A stretch of 64,000 nucleotides of DNA, from positions 1 to 64,000 of the forward strand of contig CBFDDF010000013.1 of NCBI GenBank assembly GCA_965603495.1, written 5' to 3'. Numbering within the stretch: position 1 is the first letter of the stretch; every line of letters starts with the position of its first letter. The notes under the pieces are model-generated. The model saw only the letters and a list, made by a program, of their open reading frames with translations. It searched no databases and had not been told where the DNA came from. The DNA is from Thiomicrorhabdus sp965603495 (lineage in GTDB: Bacteria > Pseudomonadota > Gammaproteobacteria > Thiomicrospirales > Thiomicrospiraceae). Shown in pieces: positions 1 to 8,468 of the stretch. The translations under genes were made by a program, and so were the position numbers.

Positions 1-36
1 GAGTTCCCATGTGAGAGTAGGTCATTGCCAAGCTTA
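1..36 (+). rRNA. rrf: 5S ribosomal RNA, 3' end only
   Basis: The first bases match the conserved 3' part of bacterial 5S rRNA: a CCCATGTGAGAGTAGG segment followed by TGCCAAGC, which closes the terminal helix. The rest of the gene lies left of the window. A rho-independent terminator follows immediately, as expected for the end of an rRNA operon. The exact 3' end is uncertain by a few bases. Confidence 0.85.
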
Positions 37-43
37 TATTCTA

Positions 44-82
44 AAAACCCGTTATGCCTTTAGGTGTAGCGGGTTTTTTTTT
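44..82 (+). terminator. rRNA operon terminator
   Basis: AAAACCCG pairs with CGGGTTTT around a smaller inner CCT/AGG stem, and a run of about ten T follows. It sits directly after the 5S rRNA 3' end. Confidence 0.85.
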
Positions 83-147
83 GCCTATTTTTAGTGTATT
101 AATAGTTGGCTTATCATTTTTATTAAATATCTGTTTCATTGATCTGC

Positions 148-175
148 TTTCAAATCTTAAATGCTTCGCTATAAT
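148..175 (+). promoter_or_regulatory. possible sigma-70 promoter for the queF pair
   Basis: A perfect TATAAT lies at 170-175, 37 bases upstream of the first start codon. The -35 candidate TTTCAA (148-153, 16-base spacer) is weak. No preQ1-riboswitch-like fold was evident upstream. Confidence 0.4.
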
Positions 176-212
176 GTTTATTAAATTCAATAATTAAATC
201 AAGGAAATACTT

Positions 213-614
213 ATGGGATCAAATGTTAATGTGGCATCAACAGGAGCGTTAAATACACTGAGTAAAGTACCTTGGATGTTGTTTATTATCCTATTCCTAA
301 TTATTGCCGAATACATGCAGATTAGCCTTGATGGCCCTGTCGGTTATACCTTTATTACACTGGCAGTGGTTGTACTATTTATTGAAATGTTTAAGTCTGG
401 TGACGTTAGTTCGGTTGCCTTTCTAATGGATCAATTTTGGGCAATATTGACCGTAATTCTAGCCACTGCTTTATTAACCTACCTTTGGTTTGTGGAAGGT
501 AAAGAACCTACGTTCTATCATTGGATAGGTTTTGCGATTATTGTTGCCGATGGTTTATTGAATCCGTTTAATGCGTTTAGAACTGCTCTGCGTAATTTTG
601 ATGTGCCAGGTTAG
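213..614 (+). CDS. small four-helix membrane protein of unknown function
   Basis: The 133-residue protein has four hydrophobic stretches at about residues 20-38, 43-60, 75-93 and 101-118, so it should be an inner-membrane protein. There is no signal peptide and no motif I recognise. The start has a good AAGGAA ribosome-binding site. Its stop is only 8 bases before the queF start, so the two are almost certainly co-transcribed. A role linked to queuosine precursors is possible from position alone, and nothing in the sequence proves it. Confidence 0.75.
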   Translation: MGSNVNVASTGALNTLSKVPWMLFIILFLIIAEYMQISLDGPVGYTFITLAVVVLFIEMFKSGDVSSVAFLMDQFWAILTVILATALLTYLWFVEGKEPTFYHWIGFAIIVADGLLNPFNAFRTALRNFDVPG

Positions 615-622
615 GTGATATT

Positions 623-1468
623 GTGACTAAGCTACTTACAAATGCCGGTTCAGCAATCAACAGTCTCCTGGGTCAAACTACTCCCTATTGTTCACAGTAC
701 GATTCCAGTCTGTTATTTCCTATTCCACGCCAGGAAAAACGTGAAGAGCTAGGGTTCAATCTGGAATCGATGCCTTTTCAGGGGCTGGATATTTGGACTG
801 CTTTTGAAGTTTCTTGGTTAAATCAGAAGGGTAAGCCAAATGCTGTGATAGCGGAATTTGCATTCTCGGCAGACTCTCCCTATTTAATTGAATCTAAATC
901 TTTTAAATTGTATCTCAATTCATTCAATGGCACGCGTTTTGCGAGTCAACAACAGGTCGAGGAATTGTTAATAAAGGACCTAAGCCAGGCCTGTGGTGAG
1001 TCGGTAGATGTGTTGATACGTGGATTGGATTTTGAAGAAACATTGATAGGCGTTTTACCAGGGGATAATTTAGATGGTTTAGATATTGAAGTCACTGAAT
1101 ACCAGGTCAATCCAAATCTCTTAAGTGTACAAGCATCTGCTGAGAAAGTTAGTGAAACGCTTAATAGTCATTTATTAAAGTCTAACTGTCTAGTGACGGG
1201 TCAACCTGATTGGGGCTCTGTGGTGATTCGGTATGAAGGTCCGCAGATTAATCATGAAAATTTACTTAAATACTTAATTTCTTTTCGTGAGCATAATGAA
1301 TTTCATGAGCAATGCGTAGAGAGGATTTTTACTGACATTATGCAGAATTGTCGACCTAAGAATTTAACAGTTTATGCGCGTTATGTCCGTAGAGGGGGGT
1401 TGGATATCAATCCCTATCGTTCTAATTTTGAAGATGAATTTGATATCGCTCGAACCATAAGACAGTAG
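623..1468 (+). CDS. queF: NADPH-dependent 7-cyano-7-deazaguanine reductase QueF, long form
   Basis: QueF reduces preQ0 to preQ1 in the pathway to queuosine, a modified base in the tRNA wobble position. At 281 residues this is the long two-domain (YqcD/E. coli-type) form. The catalytic Cys is C189 in the motif SNCLVTGQPDWGS and the partner Asp is D196. The NADPH-binding part matches family members around residues 88-100 (LIESKSFKLYLNS). It starts with GTG, with AGGTGA 5 bases upstream. No other queuosine genes are in the window. Confidence 0.95.
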   Translation: MTKLLTNAGSAINSLLGQTTPYCSQYDSSLLFPIPRQEKREELGFNLESMPFQGLDIWTAFEVSWLNQKGKPNAVIAEFAFSADSPYLIESKSFKLYLNSFNGTRFASQQQVEELLIKDLSQACGESVDVLIRGLDFEETLIGVLPGDNLDGLDIEVTEYQVNPNLLSVQASAEKVSETLNSHLLKSNCLVTGQPDWGSVVIRYEGPQINHENLLKYLISFREHNEFHEQCVERIFTDIMQNCRPKNLTVYARYVRRGGLDINPYRSNFEDEFDIARTIRQ

Positions 1469-1566
1469 CTAAGCAGGTTGCTGATTCTGATGTTACGGCA
1501 ATCATATAAATTATGATGGTATTAAAACCAACCATCACATTTTCTGCTAATGAATAGAGAGATCTT

Positions 1567-1995
1567 ATGCAAATTTTTAACAAAGATCAGCCTTATGGTT
1601 TTGAAGATTCGACCTATCTAGCGGTAGGTCAATACGCAGGATTGGTCAGAATTGTAGATCGATTCTATACTGCGATGGATTCTTTACCACAGGCCGAAAA
1701 AATACGTGCAATGCACCGTCCTGATTTAACGGAATCCAGGGAAAAGTTAGTCTATTTTCTATCTGGTTGGATGGGGGGGCCACAAATTTATGCTCAGAAA
1801 TACGGTAGTATCAATATCCCGCAGGCACATGCACATATATTGATTGACGAATCGGATAGAGATGCTTGGTTAGCTTGCATGCAAGTGGCTTTGACTGAGT
1901 TGGATTATCCTCAAGGCCTACAGGATTATCTTATGGCGCAATTGTTTCGACCTGCTGAGAGCATTCGCCAAGCTAGTCAAGCAAATCAACCGTAG
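1567..1995 (+). CDS. group II truncated haemoglobin
   Basis: The 142-residue globin is of the trHbO (YjbI-like) type. The pattern around the proximal His (H88), the following Asp-Arg-Asp-Ala-Trp segment (W101) and the YFLSGWMGGP stretch (63-72) are typical of group II. These proteins bind O2 or NO in the cytoplasm, and precise roles differ between species. It stands alone between queF and an unknown gene, 98 bases after queF, so it may have its own promoter. Confidence 0.9.
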   Translation: MQIFNKDQPYGFEDSTYLAVGQYAGLVRIVDRFYTAMDSLPQAEKIRAMHRPDLTESREKLVYFLSGWMGGPQIYAQKYGSINIPQAHAHILIDESDRDAWLACMQVALTELDYPQGLQDYLMAQLFRPAESIRQASQANQP

Positions 1996-2020
1996 GCATT
2001 TCTAATGCGAGTATGTTTAG

Positions 2021-2392
2021 ATGGATAGGCTTATATTAACTGAGGAACTGACGATTCAAGATGTGCCGAGTATTAGGCCTTTTGATTCAGGTGCAGTATA
2101 CGAATTTGCGCATAGTTTTGATGGCTATGCGTATTCTGGTGGCTTGAGTCATTTGGCGCCAATCGCTAAAAATGTGCATGGATTTTACAAAAAGCATGGC
2201 GCGCTACCTGACTTGTCCTTGGACGACTTACGCGCAATGCTGTTTTATGAAATACGTTTGTATCGACATGACGACATGGGTTACGGTATGAATAGAAAAG
2301 TTGTTGAATATTTTCAAGTGTTATTAGAGGCTATTAGGCAAAAGTTATCGGTAGATAGTGCACCTAATATCGCTCAAAAGCCTTCGGTATAA
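2021..2392 (+). CDS. conserved hypothetical protein
   Basis: The 123-residue soluble protein has no signal peptide or membrane segment. It is rich in Tyr, His and Asp, with a helical middle (DLRAMLFYEIRLYRHDD, residues 69-85). It begins 25 bases after the globin gene and may share its transcript. I do not recognise the family. Its frame has codon use like its neighbours, and it ends at a copy of the 12-bp palindrome. Confidence 0.65.
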   Translation: MDRLILTEELTIQDVPSIRPFDSGAVYEFAHSFDGYAYSGGLSHLAPIAKNVHGFYKKHGALPDLSLDDLRAMLFYEIRLYRHDDMGYGMNRKVVEYFQVLLEAIRQKLSVDSAPNIAQKPSV

Positions 2393-2396
2393 AGTT

Positions 2397-2408
2397 ACCA
2401 GGCCTGGT
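2397..2408. repeat. ACCAGGCCTGGT palindrome, copy 1
   Basis: Exact 12-bp core between two converging genes. Flanks extend the pairing to AAAG.TACCAGG/CCTGGTA.CTTT with one interruption. Confidence 0.95.
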
Positions 2409-2427
2409 AGCTTTATACTGCTAACCT

Positions 2428-4575
2428 TTAAAAGGTACCTCGAACACTAAATGACGGTAAGAATGGGAGTTCATAGACTTCATCTATTTCGCTATAGTCT
2501 GAATTGTAAATGTAGCCAATAACATTTTGACGGAACAATGCATTGATATTGAGCATTTCAAAACGTGTTGTCAGTTTCAGGTCACGATAATGCCAATCCC
2601 GCTCCATCGCCAAATCCATTTTAAAGTAGATTGGGAGTCTGTCACTATTGGTATCGTCATAGATAGGCGACCAATAACATCCCGCCAGACTACCATTGCT
2701 GCTACAAGCTAATGCCGTTTGGCCTGAGCCTGGTACCACCAATCCTTCACGATCTATTACAGGTGTATAAGGTTGGCCAGTGTGCGCATTCAGTTTTGCC
2801 CCCCAACTCCAATTTGTCCAATCTCCTGTCATGGGTTGGTGCCAGACAAAACTTAGGGTATGTGGTTGATCGCCATCAAATGGTCTGCTAGGGCTACCAT
2901 CGCCGTCAGTGCGTTCTGAGGTTGCATAACTATAGCTAACCCAACCAAAGCGGCCATCTTGCCATTTACGTTTTAAAAAAATATCCAACCCACTTGCTTC
3001 TCCACTACCGCTATTAGAATAATAGTCAGGTGCATCCTCTGGTACAATCAGCGAAATCATGGGCTTATGATAGGCTTCTATTTGCGCGGACCAGGTCGAT
3101 GATAACTCTATTTTAGCACCAATAATTCGGTGCTCAGCTTCGGTGAGTGCTAACCCTGGATTGCCCAGAGTTTGTGTTAACTCGGTAATTTGCGGACGTT
3201 GTAAATACTTACCCCAGTTGGCAGTTAGTATGACTTTATCTGACAACAGATATTCTAATCCTAGTCGAGGAGAGAGGCTGCTACGCTCAACATCCCCTAA
3301 TGTCATATTAGTATGACGGAATCCTAAGCTAATGTTAATGTCATCAGTAAGTTGATGCTGATATTCAACGTACGGAGAGACTTCCCACCCATTTACCTGT
3401 TCATCTAATAATGCTTTAGGCAGTCTGGTCAGATTACAGTCAGGCTGGCCTTCATGGCATGCCTGGAAAAAATAACCGTCAATATCATACTGATAGTTGT
3501 AGCTATCCACACCGAAAAGCCATGCATTGTTGTCAGGTTGATAATGCCATTGTGGTAAAAAGAACCAGTTGGCGCTGTTGATGTTTTGGTTAAAGGGCTG
3601 ACCAGGCTCAGGATCCCCGACAAGTTGAGTTCCAACAAAACGATCCGATTGGGTTTGTAATAAGCCGAATCTAAGTTTCTGCTCTACATTAGGTGTCAAC
3701 CTTTTGTGCCAACGAGCCCCTAGGGTTTGAAAGGCTTCTTCACCTCCTAGTAGACCCGCCAATGCTGGATCTTGAAGAATATCACCTTCATTCTCAATAT
3801 TAAGCGTGAGGTTATCTTGTGCAGCAAACAACGTTAGATCGACAAAGCCATCCTTAAGTTGGGTGTGTAATTTGGCCTGCATATCCCAGAATCTAGGGAA
3901 TTCGGTATAGTTGACTCTACTGTCACCAAGCTCTCCAGTGGCTGGCAAAAGTAGATCCAGGTAACTGCGTCTTATCGCAAAGTAACCACTGCTGTTTTGA
4001 GTTAAAGGACCTTCGACACGATAGGAGCTGTCATAAAAACCGACCTGTACACTCTGTTCTGTCTTGTCCCGTTTAGGAACCTTGGTTTTGACATTAATTG
4101 CGCCACCTAGCCGATCCCCTAAAGCAACACCAAATCCGCCTAGGTAGGTATCGAAATTGGTGATTAGATCAGGGTTGAGGATGGAGTATAGGCCGTCTAA
4201 ATGAAAGACATACCCCACCGGTAGGTCATCAATCCATAATGCGTTGTCATTGGTATTGCTACCACGAATATAAAATCCGCTGCTTAATCCTGCGCCTGAA
4301 GTTGCGTTAACAATACCAGGTAAAGAGGTGATCGCCTTGAGAGGATCGCCTTGGCTTCCGGCAGTGCCTTGTAACTCTTCGATGGTTAAATTGATTTCAG
4401 AGGCGTAAGTATCTAGGGTGGAGGTGCTGTTGTTTTGAAGAGTGGGTTTAAGGGTCGATTCGATGTCAACCGATTCTAATGCCGTTTCTGCCAGAGTAGC
4501 AGAGGAGATAAGGCTTAGTGCACAGATCCCAAATACTCTAGCAAGCTGTAAAGACGCAGTATGAAAAAATTGCAT
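2428..4575 (-). CDS. TonB-dependent outer-membrane receptor
   Basis: The 715-residue protein has a signal peptide (about residues 1-29, ending ATLA). A plug domain follows (about 60-175), with the typical GFYIRG, WIDDLPV and GGAINVKTK motifs. The remainder is a beta-barrel ending in the outer-membrane signature Phe. Such receptors import siderophores, cobalamin or other large solutes using TonB-ExbBD energy. The substrate cannot be read from the sequence, no clear TonB box was seen, and no transport partner genes are adjacent. Confidence 0.9.
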   Translation of the reverse strand: MQFFHTASLQLARVFGICALSLISSATLAETALESVDIESTLKPTLQNNSTSTLDTYASEINLTIEELQGTAGSQGDPLKAITSLPGIVNATSGAGLSSGFYIRGSNTNDNALWIDDLPVGYVFHLDGLYSILNPDLITNFDTYLGGFGVALGDRLGGAINVKTKVPKRDKTEQSVQVGFYDSSYRVEGPLTQNSSGYFAIRRSYLDLLLPATGELGDSRVNYTEFPRFWDMQAKLHTQLKDGFVDLTLFAAQDNLTLNIENEGDILQDPALAGLLGGEEAFQTLGARWHKRLTPNVEQKLRFGLLQTQSDRFVGTQLVGDPEPGQPFNQNINSANWFFLPQWHYQPDNNAWLFGVDSYNYQYDIDGYFFQACHEGQPDCNLTRLPKALLDEQVNGWEVSPYVEYQHQLTDDINISLGFRHTNMTLGDVERSSLSPRLGLEYLLSDKVILTANWGKYLQRPQITELTQTLGNPGLALTEAEHRIIGAKIELSSTWSAQIEAYHKPMISLIVPEDAPDYYSNSGSGEASGLDIFLKRKWQDGRFGWVSYSYATSERTDGDGSPSRPFDGDQPHTLSFVWHQPMTGDWTNWSWGAKLNAHTGQPYTPVIDREGLVVPGSGQTALACSSNGSLAGCYWSPIYDDTNSDRLPIYFKMDLAMERDWHYRDLKLTTRFEMLNINALFRQNVIGYIYNSDYSEIDEVYELPFLPSFSVRGTF

Positions 4576-4698
4576 GATTTTCCCTTTCTATGTAACAACA
4601 ATGCATCAAACCCAGTCTATTGGATGTCAGATAGCGTCGCGATGTCAATCATGAGCAGGGTAGTTTTTAGTAAAATACCCGTGTTTTTACCAAGGTTA

Positions 4699-5304
4699 TC
4701 ATGATTGGCTTTCTATGTGGCCAATTTTTCCAAGAATTTTCTGAATCTGTTGGCGTTGTGGTCGGTGGCTTCTAGGTGCATCGGCTAGGCTGCCATCACT
4801 TAAAGAACCGGAGCAGGTGATTCGGTAGACATTCGGTTGTTGTTTTGAGTGTAAATAGAGGTGAACTAAGTCCATGGTTTCAGGACGTTCATAGCCACCG
4901 CCCAGTGCCACTATCTTTGTAGAAGCAATATCGGTCATTATGGCCGGGTTGATTGAATCATTCATCGCCAGTTGTATGGGTAGGTTTCGTAAAGCAATCA
5001 TCTCTTCATCGATATTCACATGCGTGATGATAAAACGTTCAGGTTGAATGGTTTGCGGTTGTTCGCTTAAATTGTGCACTTCGATTCGGCAATGCTGTTC
5101 GGAATGATTAAAGTGGCTTCCCGTCAACTGACCAAATTGAATAAAGGCTCTGGTCTGTCCAGGTGGCAGTGTGATGGATTGGTTGAGTACAAATACCTCG
5201 CCTGCCTGAACATCAATCAATGATTTTGGTGGTTGAGTGGCGCAGGCTGTTAGGGCAAGGGAGGCCATAAGGGTTAAAGCAGTTAAGTTTAGATTGATGT
5301 TCAT
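4699..5304 (-). CDS. putative lipoprotein of unknown function
   Basis: The 201-residue protein starts with a lipoprotein signal ending in the lipobox LTAC (Cys at about residue 21), so it should be lipid-anchored in the envelope. The rest is a soluble, probably beta-rich domain with two further Cys that could form a disulphide. No family was recognised. It lies upstream of the TonB receptor on the same strand with a 123-base gap, so co-transcription is possible but unproven. Confidence 0.7.
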   Translation of the reverse strand: MNINLNLTALTLMASLALTACATQPPKSLIDVQAGEVFVLNQSITLPPGQTRAFIQFGQLTGSHFNHSEQHCRIEVHNLSEQPQTIQPERFIITHVNIDEEMIALRNLPIQLAMNDSINPAIMTDIASTKIVALGGGYERPETMDLVHLYLHSKQQPNVYRITCSGSLSDGSLADAPRSHRPQRQQIQKILGKIGHIESQS

Positions 5305-5323
5305 ATAGTAGATTCCATAAGTG

Positions 5324-5335
5324 ACCAGGCCTGGT
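5324..5335. repeat. ACCAGGCCTGGT palindrome, copy 2
   Basis: Exact core between the 3' end of the chemoreceptor gene and the 5' end of the lipoprotein gene, both on the minus strand. Confidence 0.95.
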
Positions 5336-5479
5336 TATTATTTACCAGCAGGGCCTTGCCAGTTGGTTAAATATAAAGCACGGTTTAATTAAATTTATCA
5401 CGATATGAATAACCAAGGCAAGCATCGGGACTGAGTTTTAAGAGCCCCGATTACTGGTTGGCAATAAATCCTCTAGGAT

Positions 5480-7834
5480 TTATGCCGCAATCAAAGCCTT
5501 AGAATGAGAAGTCGTGAACTTATCCACTAAACGTTTCAAGAGCTCGGCATCATGTTTCAATTCAACTGAGTGTTCGGCAGAGGATTCGACCATGGTGGCA
5601 TTTTTCTGTGCAATCGCATCCATGCTAGACATCGCTTGATTGACTTCACCGATGCCTTTAGCTTGCTCTGCGCCTGAAGCGGAAATCTCTTCAACAATAT
5701 CGGCCACTTTGTTAATGGAGCCACTGATCACAGAAAAGGCTTCGCCGGACTGTTCTGCTAGCTGAGAGCCTTTTGCAACTTTCGTGGATATTTCATCAAT
5801 GAGTAGCTTAATGTCTTTCGCGGCATCCGACGATTTTCCTGCAAGGGAGCGCACCTCTCCGGCGACCACGGCAAACCCTCTACCTTGCTCACCAGCACGT
5901 GCTGCTTCTACGGCAGCATTTAACGCCAGTAAGTTGGTTTGAAAAGCGATACTGTCGATCAAAGTTACAATCTCCTCAATTTTATTACTAGATGCCTGTA
6001 TTTCATGCATAGAGCGTATGGTGGACTGCATGACTTCTTGTCCTTTTTCAGCTTCTCCTCTGGTCGCATGGCTGACTTGACTGGCTTGGAGTGAATTATC
6101 GGTTGATTGTTTGACGCTGACGGTCATCTGCTCTATAGCCGCTGCGGTTTGTTCCAATGAAGCGGCTTCCTCCTGGATGCGCTGGTTTAGGCTGGCATTG
6201 GTTTCAGAAATCAGATTGGCACCTTTTTCAACTTCAATGGCCGTGTCATCGACTTCTTTGATCGTGTTGGCTAGATTGTGCATGGCATTGTTTAAGTCAT
6301 TTTGCACTTTTTGCACAGACCCCTTAAATTCGCCTGTCATCAAGTGAGTGAGGTCATTAGAGGCGAGTGCATCCGCATATTCAGCAATTTCAACAAAGGC
6401 TCGATCGACTTCACTCACTGAGTTGTTAATGCTGTCTTTCAGTACGGCAAGGTTTCCAGGAAGTTGATTTTCGATTCGCTTGTCAAATTGTCCTTGTGCC
6501 ACATGGCTCATGACGGTTTGAATTTCAGTCAAAGCGGATTCCAGAAAGTCCATAGAATGATCTACTTTGGCTTTTAAGCTACCTTTAACATTGGCGTTCA
6601 TTCTGACATTGAATTGGCCGTTTTCTAATGCAGTCATGATTTCTTCTAGCGCGAGCATGGTGTTATCAACACTAGATACGGATTCATTGAGATGTAATCT
6701 AAGCTGCTCAAAGTCACCGTTATACTGTTCATTGATACGTTGTTTAAAATCACCCTGCACAATTGCATCCATAATGTGATTTATATGGTTAATTTCATCA
6801 GCAATACTGGCAAGTAGGTCGTTATAGGTATTGGCAATATCCCCAAATTCATCCCGTAATTTATGTTGGATTGGCTGGCTGAAATCACCGGTTTTTTTGG
6901 TGTTTGTCATGCCAAGCGTCAAGATGGAAACGCCATTAAGCACTTTGCGGGTTGTCTGTAAGAGTACGAAGAGAATAATGATTAAGGCGACAATCGCAAT
7001 ACTCCATAATAGCGACTGGATATTATTGTTCTGTTCTAGCAAAAACGCTTTTATTTCAGTCTGTAATACGTCTAGGGGTTTTGCAGTTGCATGAATGGCC
7101 GCGCGCATTTGACCTTGTAATCCTGATTTCTCATCTAAGCCTTTTATTTGTTCGGCATCAAATAAGTTCAGAAATTGGGTTTTGTACTGGTTCATTGCGC
7201 TGGAGACGGCTTGTTGTGTGGCGTTATCTAAATTGCTTTGGGTCAAATTCTGCTCAAATTTATCAAAATTTTTGAGGAACTTGCCTCTATATTTTTCTGC
7301 AAATCGCAACATGAAATCTTTTTCATTACGACGCAACATCAGCATATCCGCCGTCAACTGAATCTCATGATACTCTTTGAGTAAGCTTTCAGCATCATGT
7401 ACTGAACTTCTAAGGCTACCATACAGGCCATCTTTAGGATTTAGACCAATGCTTTTTTGCAATTCGGTTAGTGCGTTAAAGCTTTTATGGTATTGATTCA
7501 ATATTGGCACAATCGCCTGTATGTGTTGAGTATTGTGGTTCATGTACTCTAGGTCTACGTTAAGTCGGTTAACGATCTGTTCAGTTTCAGCATAGGTTTT
7601 ATTGAATTTATCAATGTATTTGACATCTTTGCGCATCAAGAAATCTTTTTCATGTTTACGTAATATAAGGATGTGGCTCTGCATTTGTAGCGCGGATTCT
7701 GCTGTCGATTCCAGTTTTTGAATCTTCTCAAGCGCAGAGTTCATCGCAAGCATTAGGCCGCCTAAACTTAATATAACGATCGCGAGCATCAGGGTAAATC
7801 TGGCTTTAAGTGTGTTTAGTTTAAGGTGGTTCAT
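5480..7834 (-). CDS. methyl-accepting chemotaxis protein with HBM-type sensor
   Basis: The 784-residue transmembrane chemoreceptor has a first membrane segment at about residues 13-31. A large periplasmic helical region carries two copies of the same motif (LRKHEKDFLMR at 58-68, LRRNEKDFMLR at 167-177), typical of helical bimodular (HBM) sensor domains such as McpS of Pseudomonas putida. A second membrane segment lies at about 272-292. Three HAMP-like units follow (each ending QGDF/NGQF/QGQF plus Arg). The signalling hairpin contains IAFQTNLLALNAAVEAARAGE and GRGFAVVAGEVR. There is no C-terminal CheR/CheB-docking pentapeptide. Known HBM receptors sense small organic acids; the ligand here is unknown. 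Confidence 0.93.
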   Translation of the reverse strand: MNHLKLNTLKARFTLMLAIVILSLGGLMLAMNSALEKIQKLESTAESALQMQSHILILRKHEKDFLMRKDVKYIDKFNKTYAETEQIVNRLNVDLEYMNHNTQHIQAIVPILNQYHKSFNALTELQKSIGLNPKDGLYGSLRSSVHDAESLLKEYHEIQLTADMLMLRRNEKDFMLRFAEKYRGKFLKNFDKFEQNLTQSNLDNATQQAVSSAMNQYKTQFLNLFDAEQIKGLDEKSGLQGQMRAAIHATAKPLDVLQTEIKAFLLEQNNNIQSLLWSIAIVALIIILFVLLQTTRKVLNGVSILTLGMTNTKKTGDFSQPIQHKLRDEFGDIANTYNDLLASIADEINHINHIMDAIVQGDFKQRINEQYNGDFEQLRLHLNESVSSVDNTMLALEEIMTALENGQFNVRMNANVKGSLKAKVDHSMDFLESALTEIQTVMSHVAQGQFDKRIENQLPGNLAVLKDSINNSVSEVDRAFVEIAEYADALASNDLTHLMTGEFKGSVQKVQNDLNNAMHNLANTIKEVDDTAIEVEKGANLISETNASLNQRIQEEAASLEQTAAAIEQMTVSVKQSTDNSLQASQVSHATRGEAEKGQEVMQSTIRSMHEIQASSNKIEEIVTLIDSIAFQTNLLALNAAVEAARAGEQGRGFAVVAGEVRSLAGKSSDAAKDIKLLIDEISTKVAKGSQLAEQSGEAFSVISGSINKVADIVEEISASGAEQAKGIGEVNQAMSSMDAIAQKNATMVESSAEHSVELKHDAELLKRLVDKFTTSHSKALIAA

Positions 7835-8468
7835 TTATTACTCTCCTTAGGCACTAGTAAACTAGCTGGTACTCAGTATAGGTACTTTAAAGCAGAGGTG
7901 GGAGTCATTATTTTTTATGGGAGATAAGGTTAGTTAATGAAGTAGTGTTTAAATTTTACTGAAATATCAATTGCTTATATTAGGGGTGGTTAATATTGTT
8001 TTTTGGTCGGTCGGTTATTTAGTGCCCACTAATCGTTCGGCATTGAGTAATCATTACATGGTTTATTTGTTCGATAATTTTCCAATTTAACAATCAATCC
8101 CCTGGCTTAATTCCAATAGCAGCCAGAATTTCTGTCATCGATATTGGGCGTGAATTCTGAGTGATTAAAACTTAGTATGGCAAATATCGCTATTTAGACT
8201 TAAGCGGTTGTTTATTGGTGTTGTTTTACTTTAATCGAATCACCAGGCCAGGTTATTTGAACTCCAAATCTATTATTTCTTAGGCAAGAGGCGAACTTGG
8301 GCAACAGCAAATTGCTTATGGTAAAATGGCGAATTGTTTATAGAAAAAACATGCTCGGCAAAAAAGAGTCAATTCGTGACGTTAAATTTGCGTGGCAAAG
8401 CGCAGGTGATTACGCCGTCACGGCAGATCAATACAAGATACTAAAGTTTATCGATAAAGGGCTTTTCA
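7835..8468. other. 634-bp divergent intergenic region between the chemoreceptor and mnmG
   Basis: It holds the promoters of both flanking genes and a one-mismatch copy of the palindrome. It is AT-rich. An open frame from 8297 overlaps mnmG out of frame and shows no coding signal. Because oriC lies beside mnmG in Escherichia coli, I looked for DnaA boxes (TTATNCACA) and saw none. Confidence 0.6.
8242..8253. repeat. palindrome variant ACCAGGCCAGGT
   Basis: One substitution from the 12-bp core, between two divergent genes. It looks like a decayed copy. Confidence 0.6.

Noticed and set aside
83..212. PreQ1 riboswitch upstream of queF
   Set aside because: No compact H-type pseudoknot pattern with an A-rich tail could be recognised in the AT-rich leader.
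7835..7920. FliA (sigma-28) promoter for the first chemoreceptor
   Set aside because: TAAAGTAC occurs on the minus strand, but the matching -10 (GCCGATAA) is poor at the correct spacing.
7835..8468. Replication origin upstream of mnmG
   Set aside because: The position matches E. coli oriC, but no DnaA box (TTATNCACA) or 13-mer-like cluster was seen. AT-richness alone is not enough.
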